Positions 36,579 through 45,303 of a DNA stretch of 64,000 bases are shown here, piece after piece. A program made the translations under genes and the position numbers. Below the pieces are notes generated by a model. The model worked only from the letters and a program-made list of their open reading frames with translations. It was not told the origin of the DNA and made no database searches. The first letter of the stretch is position 1. The number at the start of each line of letters is the position of its first letter. This DNA comes from Winogradskyella sp. MH6 (lineage in GTDB: Bacteria; Bacteroidota; Bacteroidia; Flavobacteriales; Flavobacteriaceae), in the NCBI RefSeq assembly GCF_022810765.1, contig NZ_CP094494.1, positions 1,364,001 to 1,428,000 on the forward strand, read 5' to 3'.

Positions 36579-37793
36579 TTAAGACAACATCATTACAGCT
36601 TTCTTTAACGAAGCAATAAAAGAGTCTATTTCTTCTTTGGTATTATAGAACATAAAGGACGCTCTAATGGTACCTGGTATTTTATAAAAATCCATTATTG
36701 GCTGAGCGCAATGATGACCAGTACGCACTGCAATACCCATTTTGTCTAGGATTGTTCCAATATCGTAAGGATGAATATTACCAACGTTAAAAGAAATAAC
36801 AGAAGTCTTGTTTTTTGAAGTACCATAAATATTTAAGCCTTCAATTTTTTGAAGCTGCTCTGTGGCATAAACTAAAAGTTCATTTTCGTACTTTGCTATA
36901 GTTTCAAAACCAATAGAGTTCATGTAATCTATAGCCGCACCAAAAGCAATTCCGCCACAAATATTAGGTGTTCCGGCTTCAAACTTGTGAGGTAAATCTG
37001 CATAAGTTGTTTTTTCAAACGTTACTTCTGCAATCATTTCGCCACCACCTTGGTAAGGAGGTAATTTTTTTAACCACGATTCTTTTCCGTAAAGTACACC
37101 AACACCAGTTGGTCCACACATTTTGTGTGCTGAACACACATAAAAATCTACGTCTAATGCTTGTACATCTGCTTTAATATGCGGTGCGGCTTGTGCGCCA
37201 TCAACCAAAACAGCAGCGCCAACGTCATGAGCTTTTTCTATTATAGTTTCAATGGGATTTATTGTACCAAGTGCATTAGAGACATGGTTTACAAAAACTA
37301 ATTTGGTGTTTTGGTTAAGAAGTTTTTCAAATTCTGAAAGCACCAATTCACCATTCATATCCATTGGTATTACCTTAAGAGCTGCTCCGGTTTTTTCACA
37401 AAGCATTTGCCAAGGCACAATATTGCTGTGGTGCTCTAAAGCAGAAACAATGATTTCATCTCCTTTTGTTAAAATTGAAGAAAAACTATTAGCCACTAAA
37501 TTAATACCATGTGTAGTGCCAGATGTAAAAATGATCTCGTAAGCTTTAGCAGCATTAAAATGTTTTTGAATTTTAATACGCGACTGCTCATAGGCGTCGG
37601 TTGCTTCTTGGCTTAAGGCATGAACTCCTCTATGAATATTTGCATTATAGCTAGAGTAGTAGTCTACAATAACATCAATAACCTGTTGCGGAGTTTGCGA
37701 TGTTGCCGCATTATCAAAATATATTAAAGGCTTACCATTAACCTTACGATTTAGAATGGGGAAGTCTTGTCTTGTTGCATTAATATCAAACAT
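36579..37793 (-). CDS. sufS: Cysteine desulfurase SufS
   Basis: 404 residues, group II cysteine desulfurase. The PLP lysine is about 224 in CSAHKMCGPTGVGVLYG, and the catalytic Cys is about 361 in VRTGHHCAQPIMDFY. Start MFDINATRQDFPIL matches the family. It provides sulfur from cysteine for cluster assembly with SufE. It has its own -7 element, consistent with a transcription unit separate from sufABCD. Confidence 0.96.
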   Translation of the reverse strand: MFDINATRQDFPILNRKVNGKPLIYFDNAATSQTPQQVIDVIVDYYSSYNANIHRGVHALSQEATDAYEQSRIKIQKHFNAAKAYEIIFTSGTTHGINLVANSFSSILTKGDEIIVSALEHHSNIVPWQMLCEKTGAALKVIPMDMNGELVLSEFEKLLNQNTKLVFVNHVSNALGTINPIETIIEKAHDVGAAVLVDGAQAAPHIKADVQALDVDFYVCSAHKMCGPTGVGVLYGKESWLKKLPPYQGGGEMIAEVTFEKTTYADLPHKFEAGTPNICGGIAFGAAIDYMNSIGFETIAKYENELLVYATEQLQKIEGLNIYGTSKNKTSVISFNVGNIHPYDIGTILDKMGIAVRTGHHCAQPIMDFYKIPGTIRASFMFYNTKEEIDSFIASLKKAVMMLS

Positions 37794-37813
37794 ATGTCTT
37801 CAAAGAATATATG

Positions 37814-37821
37814 CAAAAATA
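37814..37821 (-). promoter_or_regulatory. -7 promoter element for sufS
   Basis: TATTTTTG on the minus strand is an exact TAnnTTTG match 20 nt upstream of the sufS ATG. A TTTG lies 14 nt further upstream, closer than the usual spacing. Confidence 0.5.
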
Positions 37822-37902
37822 CGAAGCATTGGTGGCAAACTAAAACTTATAGAATAGAGCTTTTTAAAAATTAGAATAAAAAAAACAAACATTTTTTACA
37901 AA

Positions 37903-37927
37903 TACATTTAAATAAAATGTATATTTG
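37903..37927 (+). promoter_or_regulatory. Promoter and probable operator of the PadR gene
   Basis: TACATTT (37903-37909) and AAATGTA (37915-37921) form a perfect inverted repeat of the ATGT/ACAT type bound by PadR proteins. It overlaps TATATTTG (37920-37927), an exact -7 element that ends 4 nt before the PadR ATG. This points to autorepression and a leaderless transcript. Confidence 0.5.
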
Positions 37928-37931
37928 AAAT

Positions 37932-38264
37932 ATGTATAGCAAAGAATTAACAAAAGGAACATTACAACCTATCATTTTAACCATAATAAATAATAAAGGT
38001 AGAATGTATGGTTATGAGATTACGCAGGAGGTAAAAAAGATGACTGCAGGAAAGATAGATATTTCTGAAGGCGCACTATATCCTATTTTACATAAGCTTG
38101 AAGCTAAAAAGGTATTAGAAACCGAAAAAGTATATATAGGTAAGCGCATAAGGAAGTATTACAAGGTAACCAAAGAAGGAAAAAAAACTGTAGAAAGTGT
38201 TACTATTGAAATTAATGACTTTATTAATACCCTAAGCTTAATTTTTAACACTAAACCTATATAA
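37932..38264 (+). CDS. PadR family transcriptional regulator
   Basis: 110 residues. The PadR winged-helix pattern is clear: LQPIILTIINNKGRMYGYEI, ISEGALYPILHKLEAKKVLE, and RKYYKVTKEGKK. PadR proteins usually repress neighbouring membrane or stress genes and respond to small molecules. It opens a plus-strand cassette with two small membrane proteins and a serine hydrolase, inserted between sufD and sufS. Only 3 bp separate it from the next gene. Confidence 0.93.
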   Translation: MYSKELTKGTLQPIILTIINNKGRMYGYEITQEVKKMTAGKIDISEGALYPILHKLEAKKVLETEKVYIGKRIRKYYKVTKEGKKTVESVTIEINDFINTLSLIFNTKPI

Positions 38265-38267
38265 AAA

Positions 38268-38696
38268 ATGGAGTTAACAGAAAAGCACATCACATTTATT
38301 GATAATAGTTTGTCTCTGTATGGTGTTAAAGACGAAAGCCTTAGGGAAGATTTGCTAGATCACATTTGCACATATATCGAAGAGCAAGAAACGGACGATT
38401 TTAATAAACTCTATCAACAAGCATTGCAAAAATTTGGTGGTTATGCTAGTTTTCAGAATTTACAATTAGAAACAAATCATCAAAAATTAGCTAAAGAAAT
38501 CATTACAGTAAATAAACTGAAGTTCTCATTAGGCTTTGTTGTTATTCTTTTACTGGTTGTGAGTTTGGTTTTTCAAATGATGAGTTGGCCTTATGCCAAT
38601 GCTTGGTTGCTTGGTGCTATAGCAATTTCGGTATTAGTGATTTTACCAACGCATTTATATGCTAATTATAAAAAATCTATTCATAAATACTCCTAA
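38268..38696 (+). CDS. Membrane protein with HAAS-like N-terminus
   Basis: 142 residues. The N-terminal helical part (LREDLLDHICTYIEEQETDD, then QALQKFGG) resembles the HAAS domains encoded next to PadR regulators. Two transmembrane segments follow (about 83-105 and 111-130). A motif MMSWPYANAWLLGA recalls the HWPGA-type turn of GldL-like membrane helices. In PadR pairs such proteins are thought to be regulated by or sequester the regulator; this is inference. Confidence 0.75.
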   Translation: MELTEKHITFIDNSLSLYGVKDESLREDLLDHICTYIEEQETDDFNKLYQQALQKFGGYASFQNLQLETNHQKLAKEIITVNKLKFSLGFVVILLLVVSLVFQMMSWPYANAWLLGAIAISVLVILPTHLYANYKKSIHKYS

Positions 38697-38707
38697 ATAA
38701 ACTTGTT

Positions 38708-38887
38708 ATGAAAAAATCGTTTTACATCCTTGGTTTTATAACCTTTTTTATTCTTGGTATTGGTGCCATGTTTGAGTTTTTAACCTGGCCTTACAGAGGT
38801 GTTATTGTATTTATTGGGTTCTTATTTCTCAATTTTGGTCTTATACCAACCTATTTTTATCAAAAATATAAGCAATGTCGATCCTAA
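38708..38887 (+). CDS. 59-residue two-helix membrane protein
   Basis: The ATG at 38708 opens a 59-residue frame, MKKSFYILGF to YKQCRS, with two hydrophobic segments (about 5-25 and 31-51) around FEFLTWPYRG. The WPY motif echoes the preceding 142-residue protein, so they may be related. It lies 11 bp after that gene and overlaps the serine hydrolase start by 13 nt, which supports it being real and co-translated. No function is known. Confidence 0.65.
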   Translation: MKKSFYILGFITFFILGIGAMFEFLTWPYRGVIVFIGFLFLNFGLIPTYFYQKYKQCRS

Positions 38888-40530
38888 AATATAGTGTTGC
38901 ATGTTTTGTTTTTCTGATTTTCTGCCATCTCAAAGCTCAAGAAAACATCTCAGAAAGTATTGACGAATTATTAAAAGTCTATGACTCTAATGGCGAGCCA
39001 GGATTAAGTGTTAAGGTTATAAGAGACGGCGAATCTATTTATTCCAAAGGTCTAGGACTTTCTAATTTAGATTATGACATTAAGAATTCCGATTCCACGG
39101 TACATAATATTGCATCAATTACAAAGCAATTTACGGCAGCTGCTATTTGGGCATTAATCAATGAAGATAAACTGAGTTTAGAAGATGATATAAGAACTTA
39201 TTTTCCTGAATTTCCAGATTATGGAGAAGTCGTTAAAATCAAACATTTATTAAATCATACCAGTGGCATAAGAAATTATCATACATTAATGTATTTGTCA
39301 GGTTTTGACTATGATAACAATTATTACGATAATAACACAGTTTTAGAATTAGCTAAAAGACAAAAAAATCTTAATCATTTGCCAAATGAAAAAGTAAGCT
39401 ATTCAAACACCAATTATAATTTATTAACGCTAATTATTGAGCGTGTGTCTGGTTTAAATCTCAATGACTATTTAAAACTTAAAATACTAGAACCTTTAAA
39501 GATGAATTCCACATTTGTAAGGGTAGAGCACGGAAAACCTATAAAAAACAGAGCAATAGGATATGTTCCAGATGGTAATGGATTTAAATACTCAGTTAAT
39601 AGTCAACTAAGTTATGGTGCAGGTAGTATGGGTTCTTCTGTCAATGATTTGGCGATTTGGACGCAAATGCTCAATGAACAAATTTCAGAATTTAAACCTT
39701 TAGCACAATTTTTAAAACAAACCGAAACTTTAAACTCTGGTAAAAAAGCAAATTATGCAAGAGGAGTAATGATTGACACTTACAAAGGTTTTGAAGTGGT
39801 TGGTCATAGTGGTTACGGTTTTGGAGCTCGCTCTCATTTAATTGCTGTTAAGGAAAAGCAATTAGGGATTATTGTCTTAACAAATACACAAACTATTGAT
39901 GCGACACGTGTAGCTTATCAAGTTTTAGATATTCTTCTAAAAGATGAAAAAATGAAAGAGGTGAAAACTATTCAATCATCGTTTAAAAAACAGGATGTTA
40001 ATCAATTTACAGGAGAATTTAAAGAAATAAACAGTGACATGACCATGAAGCTATTTGTAGAGAATGATACTTTAAAAGCTTTGGGTTCAATGGGTAAAAC
40101 ACCTGTTGCTCTTGTGCAATACGCTACAAATAAATTTCACAGGGCCCAAAGTGAAAATGTTAAGTACGATTTTACACCATCATCTAGTCATGATATGGTA
40201 ATTTCATTTGGTGGCACACCATTTTATTTTAAACACGCTAAATTTATTGATGAGACTTTAGTTACTGTGAAAGATTTTATTGGCGATTTTTATTCTGAAG
40301 AGTTAGATGTTAACTATCGTTTTTATTTAAAAGATAATGTGCTTAAACTAACCTACAAAGAAAATGAAGAGGTTACTTTAAAACCTATTCAATTAAATCA
40401 ATTTGGAAATGGTGACAGAACGCTATATCATTTTGTAAAAGATAGAAATGGCAAGGTAACAGGAATGCTCTTGTCTTGTGATGGTACTGTAAAAGAAATT
40501 ATTTTTAAAAAGAAAAGGATTACTATTTAG
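38875..40530 (+). CDS. Exported serine hydrolase (class C beta-lactamase fold)
   Basis: 551 residues. Signal peptide MSILKYSVACFVFLIFCHLKAQ. Active-site motifs of the class C/PBP4* fold: SxxK as SITK, YxN as YSNTNYN, and HSGYGFG in place of KTG. The C-terminal 170 residues (from about 375) form a beta-rich domain seen in related peptidases. It may act on peptidoglycan peptides or D-amino acid esters; the substrate is unknown. Its first codons overlap the 59-residue gene, and its stop lies inside a terminator hairpin. Confidence 0.9.
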   Translation: MSILKYSVACFVFLIFCHLKAQENISESIDELLKVYDSNGEPGLSVKVIRDGESIYSKGLGLSNLDYDIKNSDSTVHNIASITKQFTAAAIWALINEDKLSLEDDIRTYFPEFPDYGEVVKIKHLLNHTSGIRNYHTLMYLSGFDYDNNYYDNNTVLELAKRQKNLNHLPNEKVSYSNTNYNLLTLIIERVSGLNLNDYLKLKILEPLKMNSTFVRVEHGKPIKNRAIGYVPDGNGFKYSVNSQLSYGAGSMGSSVNDLAIWTQMLNEQISEFKPLAQFLKQTETLNSGKKANYARGVMIDTYKGFEVVGHSGYGFGARSHLIAVKEKQLGIIVLTNTQTIDATRVAYQVLDILLKDEKMKEVKTIQSSFKKQDVNQFTGEFKEINSDMTMKLFVENDTLKALGSMGKTPVALVQYATNKFHRAQSENVKYDFTPSSSHDMVISFGGTPFYFKHAKFIDETLVTVKDFIGDFYSEELDVNYRFYLKDNVLKLTYKENEEVTLKPIQLNQFGNGDRTLYHFVKDRNGKVTGMLLSCDGTVKEIIFKKKRITI

Positions 40531-40541
40531 CAATCCTTTTT
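40513..40541 (+). terminator. Terminator overlapping the serine hydrolase stop codon
   Basis: AAAAGGATT (40513-40521) pairs with AATCCTTTT (40532-40540); a T-rich stretch follows. The stop codon TAG (40528-40530) is in the loop. Confidence 0.6.
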
Positions 40542-40557
40542 CTGTTTTATTTGGGTT

Positions 40558-41871
40558 CTATAAATCAAACCCAATATTAACACCTAGTTTGTTGGCAATA
40601 ATCTTAGTAATCCTATTTTTTATTTCAGGAATTTTAACTGAATCTAAAACATTGTTACTAAAAGCAAACATCAACAATCCTCTTGCTTCTTTTTCTGGTA
40701 TACCACGTGAGCGCAAGTAAAACATAGCACTCTCATCTAATTGCCCAATGGTACAACCGTGAGAACATTTTACATCATCAGCAAAAATCTCTAGCTGAGG
40801 TTTGGTGTTTATGCTTGCTTTATCACTTAATAAAATATTATTGTTGGCTTGAAACGCATCTGTTTTCTGAGCTTCTTTTTCTACCAAAACCTTTCCGTTG
40901 AAAACACCAGTAGAATTATCTCCAAAAATACCTTTGTAATCTTGATGACTTTCGCAGTTAGGTTCTATATGATGAACTAGTGTATTGTGATCTACATGCT
41001 GTTTATCACCAATAATAGTGATGCCTTTCATTGTAGAATCTATACGCTCACCATTTTGGTAAAAGTTGAGGTTATTTCTTATCAATTTTCCACCAAAAGA
41101 GAAGGTGTGCACTTTTACAATACTTTCTTGCTTTTGATTGATGAATGTGTTGTCTATCAATGATGCCGATTGGTTATCATTCTGAATTTTATAATAATCT
41201 ACAATAGCACGTTTGTTACCAAAAATCTCAGTTACAGAATTAGTTAAAACAGGATTCTCTGTTAAACTCTGATGACGTTCAATAATTTGAACATGAGAAT
41301 TTTCATCTACAATAACTAAGTTACGAGGTTGTAACATTAAAGCCGCTTCATTTCCTGTTGAAAAATGAAGGATTTGGATTGGTTTGTCTACTAGCTTATT
41401 CTTCGGAATATGAATAAAAGCTCCTTCTGCAGAAAATGCAGTATTCAAGGCAGATAAACTATCTTTTGTTGCTATTTTATTGAAATAGTTTTCAATGACA
41501 ATTCTGTATTTTGGCTTTGTTAAAGCCGCTGACATTAAGCAAACGTCTAAACCATCATGTGTAGTTTGAGACAAATGCGAAGAATACTTACCATCAATAA
41601 AAACAATCTTATATGAATCTATATCGTGAATGAAATATTTCTTCACGTCTTTAAATTCTAAAGCCTCTTCGTGTTTAGGAAACATACTATAATCATGCTT
41701 TAAAATTGAATTTAAAGATGTGTATTTCCATGCTTCCTGACGCTTGGTCGGGAAACCTTCACTTTCAAAATGTTTTATAGCTTCTGTTCTAATGTCATGT
41801 ACAGGCGAATCTACATCGACCATATTTTCGAATGCCATGAAAGAAGACACTAACTTTTCTTTTAATTCCAT
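40558..41871 (-). CDS. sufD: Fe-S cluster assembly protein SufD
   Basis: 437 residues of the SufB/SufD scaffold family. The conserved C-terminal region has DDVKCSHGCTIGQLDESAMFYLRSRGI, listed here as KCSHGCTIGQ and FYLRSRGIP, with the Cys and His of the cluster site. It forms SufBC2D with its neighbours. It is the last gene of the first SUF unit; on its other side lies the opposite-strand serine hydrolase cassette, only 27 bp away. Confidence 0.95.
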   Translation of the reverse strand: MELKEKLVSSFMAFENMVDVDSPVHDIRTEAIKHFESEGFPTKRQEAWKYTSLNSILKHDYSMFPKHEEALEFKDVKKYFIHDIDSYKIVFIDGKYSSHLSQTTHDGLDVCLMSAALTKPKYRIVIENYFNKIATKDSLSALNTAFSAEGAFIHIPKNKLVDKPIQILHFSTGNEAALMLQPRNLVIVDENSHVQIIERHQSLTENPVLTNSVTEIFGNKRAIVDYYKIQNDNQSASLIDNTFINQKQESIVKVHTFSFGGKLIRNNLNFYQNGERIDSTMKGITIIGDKQHVDHNTLVHHIEPNCESHQDYKGIFGDNSTGVFNGKVLVEKEAQKTDAFQANNNILLSDKASINTKPQLEIFADDVKCSHGCTIGQLDESAMFYLRSRGIPEKEARGLLMFAFSNNVLDSVKIPEIKNRITKIIANKLGVNIGFDL

Positions 41872-41883
41872 TTAGCTTATTAA

Positions 41884-42636
41884 TTAAGCGTTTACTTCTT
41901 CTTTTATCCAGTCGTAACCTTTAGCTTCTAACTCATGAGCTAATTCTTTTGTACCAGACTTAACAATACGGCCATTGTAAAGTACATGCACATAATCAGG
42001 TACGATATAATCTAATAAACGTTGGTAGTGCGTAATCACAATAACAGCATTGTCTTTAGATTTTAATTTGTTAACACCATTGGCTACAATTCTTAAAGCA
42101 TCGATATCTAAACCAGAATCTGTTTCATCAAGAATTGCTAGTTTTGGTTCTAACATTGCCATTTGAAAAATTTCGTTACGTTTCTTTTCACCTCCAGAAA
42201 AGCCTTCATTTAAAGAACGTGATAAAAATTTACGATCTATTTCTAAAAGTTCGGATTTTTCACGAATCATCTTTAGCATTTCGTTAGCTGGCATATCTTC
42301 TAAACCTTTAGCCTTACGAGTTTCGTTTATGGCTGTTTTCATAAAGTTAGTAACACTAACTCCTGGGATTTCTACAGGATATTGAAATGATAAGAAAACA
42401 CCTTTGTGTGCACGTTCTTCTGCTGCAAGTTCGTCAATGTTTTCACCTTCTAACAAAATTTCTCCTTCTTCAACTTCATACTCTTCTTTTCCAGCAATTA
42501 CAGAGGCTAATGTACTTTTACCAGAACCATTAGGTCCCATTATAGCATGTACTTCTCCAGGTTTAACTTCAAGGTTAATACCTCTTAATATTGCTTTATC
42601 TTCTACGCTTGCGTGTAAGTTGTTTATCTTTAACAT
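41884..42636 (-). CDS. sufC: Fe-S cluster assembly ATPase SufC
   Basis: 250 residues, ABC-type ATPase. Walker [10 protein letters not shown] (about 34-42), signature SGGEKKRNE, Walker [13 protein letters not shown], and switch His in VITHYQRLL. It powers conformational change in the SufBCD scaffold. It lies 12 bp before sufD and 4 bp after a small lipoprotein gene. Confidence 0.97.
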   Translation of the reverse strand: MLKINNLHASVEDKAILRGINLEVKPGEVHAIMGPNGSGKSTLASVIAGKEEYEVEEGEILLEGENIDELAAEERAHKGVFLSFQYPVEIPGVSVTNFMKTAINETRKAKGLEDMPANEMLKMIREKSELLEIDRKFLSRSLNEGFSGGEKKRNEIFQMAMLEPKLAILDETDSGLDIDALRIVANGVNKLKSKDNAVIVITHYQRLLDYIVPDYVHVLYNGRIVKSGTKELAHELEAKGYDWIKEEVNA

Positions 42637-42640
42637 TGTC

Positions 42641-43057
42641 TTAGTTTGATAATTTTATAACGTCTTCTTTATTTGGATTTGGTTTTTCAACCTTTAATAT
42701 ATCCTTAATTTCTAAGGCTTCTTCCCATTTAATATTTGGGTTTGTGTTTTTAGATTTTTTTACTCTCACTGTTACAGGTACAGAGGTATATTTGTGCTCT
42801 TTAAAAGGTTTTACTTTTTCATTTAGCTGGTGCATATTCTCATCTACAACAACCGCATAAATAGTTCCGTTTGGAGACTCAAACACAGCAGCATTTTGGT
42901 CTGCATCATATACAAATTCACCTTTCATGGTAATAAAACCATCGTTTTGGTCATATGATTTTGCTCTGTTTTCTTCTAAATTAGCTTCTTTTTTGGTTTC
43001 GTTTTTACAGCTTACAAAACTTATTAAGGCCAACAAAATGATTGCAATTTTTTTCAT
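42641..43057 (-). CDS. Small lipoprotein inserted between sufB and sufC
   Basis: 138 residues. Lipoprotein signal [20 protein letters not shown] with Cys17. The mature part is beta-rich and charged ([38 protein letters not shown]). I do not recognise a family. It lies 4 bp from both neighbours, so it is fully integrated into the SUF operon although exported. It could be an iron or stress sensor; nothing in the sequence proves this. Confidence 0.75.
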   Translation of the reverse strand: MKKIAIILLALISFVSCKNETKKEANLEENRAKSYDQNDGFITMKGEFVYDADQNAAVFESPNGTIYAVVVDENMHQLNEKVKPFKEHKYTSVPVTVRVKKSKNTNPNIKWEEALEIKDILKVEKPNPNKEDVIKLSN

Positions 43058-43061
43058 AGTC

Positions 43062-44510
43062 TTATCCTACTGAACCTTCTAAACTGATTTCTAATAATTT
43101 TTGAGCTTCAACAGCAAACTCCATTGGTAGTTTGTTTAATACTTCTTTACTAAAACCATTAACTATTAAAGCAATGGCTTTTTCTGTATCTATACCACGT
43201 TGGTTACAGTAAAAAATCTGGTCTTCACCAATTTTACTTGTTGTAGCCTCGTGCTCAATTTGTGCCGATTTATTTTTAGCTTCAATATATGGGAATGTAT
43301 GCGCTCCACATTCATTACCCATTAATAAACTATCGCACTGAGAGAAGTTACGAGCATTTTCTGCTCTAGAATTTATTTGAACCAATCCACGGTAAGAATT
43401 TTGAGATTTACCTGCAGATATACCTTTAGATATAATGGTTGACTTGGTGTTTTTTCCTAAGTGAATCATTTTTGTCCCAGTATCGGCTTGCTGGAAATTA
43501 TTAGTAACAGCTATGGAATAAAATTCACCGACTGAGTTATCTCCTTTAAGTACACAACTTGGATATTTCCAGGTTACAGCAGAACCTGTTTCTACTTGTG
43601 TCCAAGAAATTTTTGCGTTTTTCTCACACAGCCCACGTTTGGTTACAAAATTGAAAACACCACCTTTACCTTCAGCATTTCCTGGATACCAGTTTTGAAC
43701 CGTAGAATATTTTATTTCAGCATCGTCTAAAGCAATTAGCTCAACAACAGCTGCGTGTAATTGGTTTTCGTCTCTACTTGGTGCAGTACAACCTTCTAAG
43801 TAAGACACATAACTACCTTCGTCGGCAATAACAAGTGTTCTTTCAAACTGACCTGTTCCTGCTTGGTTAATTCGGAAATAGGTTGAAAGTTCCATTGGGC
43901 AACGAACACCTTTTGGGATATAACAAAAACTGCCATCACTAAAAACGGCAGAGTTTAAAGCCGCATAGAAGTTGTCTTTTTGCGGAACAACAGTACCAAT
44001 ATATTTTTTCACAAGTTCTGGATGCTCTTTAATGGCTTCAGAAATACTCATAAAAATGATGCCTTTTTCAGCTAGGGTCTTTTTAAAAGTGGTCGCTACA
44101 GAAACTGAATCTACTACCACATCCATGGCAACACCAGCTAATTTCTTTTGCTCGTCTAGAGAAATACCTAGCTTCTCAAAAGTGGCTAATAACTCCGGAT
44201 CTACTTCGTCTAGGCTATCGTATTTAGGTTTGCTATTAGGTGCAGAATAATAAGAAATAGCTTGAAAGTCTGGTTTTTCATAATGTACATTAGCCCAATC
44301 AGGCTCTTCCATTTCTTGCCATGCCTTAAAAGCTTCTAATCTCCATTCTGTCATCCACTCTGGTTCTTCCTTCTTTTTAGAGATAGCTTTTATAATATTT
44401 TCGTTAAGTCCATTAGGAAAAGTTTCAGATTCAATATCTGTATAAAAACCATATTCGTATTCTTTGGTTTTTAATTCTTCTCTTAAATCGTCTTCAGTAT
44501 ATTTACTCAT
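43062..44510 (-). CDS. sufB: Fe-S cluster assembly protein SufB
   Basis: 482 residues, the usual length. Conserved stretches include [53 protein letters not shown] and the C-terminal [22 protein letters not shown] with the Cys and Glu used in cluster building. It is the scaffold subunit of SufBC2D. It lies 9 bp after the SufA gene. Confidence 0.97.
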   Translation of the reverse strand: MSKYTEDDLREELKTKEYEYGFYTDIESETFPNGLNENIIKAISKKKEEPEWMTEWRLEAFKAWQEMEEPDWANVHYEKPDFQAISYYSAPNSKPKYDSLDEVDPELLATFEKLGISLDEQKKLAGVAMDVVVDSVSVATTFKKTLAEKGIIFMSISEAIKEHPELVKKYIGTVVPQKDNFYAALNSAVFSDGSFCYIPKGVRCPMELSTYFRINQAGTGQFERTLVIADEGSYVSYLEGCTAPSRDENQLHAAVVELIALDDAEIKYSTVQNWYPGNAEGKGGVFNFVTKRGLCEKNAKISWTQVETGSAVTWKYPSCVLKGDNSVGEFYSIAVTNNFQQADTGTKMIHLGKNTKSTIISKGISAGKSQNSYRGLVQINSRAENARNFSQCDSLLMGNECGAHTFPYIEAKNKSAQIEHEATTSKIGEDQIFYCNQRGIDTEKAIALIVNGFSKEVLNKLPMEFAVEAQKLLEISLEGSVG

Positions 44511-44519
44511 TGCGTTTTT

Positions 44520-44849
44520 TTATAAAGAAAATGATTCGCCGCAACCACATGTACGGTTGGCGTTGGGATTGTTAAATACAAATCCGGTTCCGTTTAATCC
44601 TCCTGAATATTCTAAAGTAGTGCCAATAAGGTATAAGAAACTCTTTTTGTCTACAATGATTTTTACACCATTATCTTCAAAAACTTTATCATCTTCAACT
44701 TGCTCTTTGTCAAATTTTAAATCGTATGATAAACCAGAGCATCCACCACTTTTAACACCAACTCTAATGTAGTCAGTATCAGGATTGTAACCGTCATCAC
44801 TCATTAGTTCGATGACTTTTTTCTTTGCTTGTTCAGAAACTTTAATCAT
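44520..44849 (-). CDS. sufA: Iron-sulfur carrier protein (SufA/IscA family)
   Basis: 109 residues of the HesB/IscA A-type carrier family. Cluster-binding cysteines are in KSGGCSGLSY and RTCGCGESFSL at the C-terminus. It shuttles clusters from SufBCD to targets. It is the first gene of the SUF operon and has a -7 element 31 nt upstream. Confidence 0.95.
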   Translation of the reverse strand: MIKVSEQAKKKVIELMSDDGYNPDTDYIRVGVKSGGCSGLSYDLKFDKEQVEDDKVFEDNGVKIIVDKKSFLYLIGTTLEYSGGLNGTGFVFNNPNANRTCGCGESFSL

Positions 44850-44880
44850 ATATTAAAGCAGATTAATTCTAAATTGAACG

Positions 44881-44888
44881 CAAATATA
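44881..44888 (-). promoter_or_regulatory. -7 promoter element for the SUF operon
   Basis: TATATTTG on the minus strand matches TAnnTTTG exactly and lies 31 nt before the sufA ATG. No clear -33 TTG is seen. Confidence 0.5.
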
Positions 44889-44960
44889 CGATTTAACTAA
44901 GGTTTAACCATGTTTACTAACATTATATTAGCATATGATTTAATAGAGTTTCCCTATTAG

Positions 44961-45197
44961 TTAAGAAAATTTAGGCTTAGCAGTTTGGAGTTTGAGATGA
45001 AATAATTGTCTAAGTGTAGTTTGAATATGTTTATTATTTACAGGTAATTCTTCAAAATTTCCGCTTACATCTGTTTTTACAACTGTGTTGCAGTGTGTAC
45101 ATGTTAATTCGGCAGTTTGGTCAGAATTTGTTTTTGACTTGACATAATTATGACCAAACACAGCACAGGGCAATGCTTTGCTTGTAGTAGGTTTCAT
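44961..45197 (-). CDS. Small CHCC zinc-binding-type protein, paralog 1
   Basis: 78 residues from the ATG at 45195-45197; an upstream ATG at 45245 would add 16 residues. It contains C-x4-H-x16-C-x2-C (PCAVFGHNY ... LTCTHC), then a Gly and an LPVNNKHIQTTLRQL tail. Two similar proteins at 50959 and 51277 have exactly the same spacing. The pattern suggests one zinc ion. It lies downstream of the di-heme peroxidase on the same strand, so it could be the end of that operon. The function is unknown. Confidence 0.65.
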   Translation of the reverse strand: MKPTTSKALPCAVFGHNYVKSKTNSDQTAELTCTHCNTVVKTDVSGNFEELPVNNKHIQTTLRQLFHLKLQTAKPKFS

Positions 45198-45303
45198 CTC
45201 ATAAGGTTTGGGACTGAAAATGTAAGTAAACCTAAAAGAATTCACTGCTTAAATCCGTCGTTTTTCGATGAAAAACATCAAATAACAAGAATAAACTTAC
45301 ATT

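Noticed and set aside
45260..45276. Hairpin GTTTTTC-GAT-GAAAAAC after the di-heme peroxidase gene
   Set aside because: The stem is short and weak and is not followed by a T-tract on either strand, so I do not call it a terminator.
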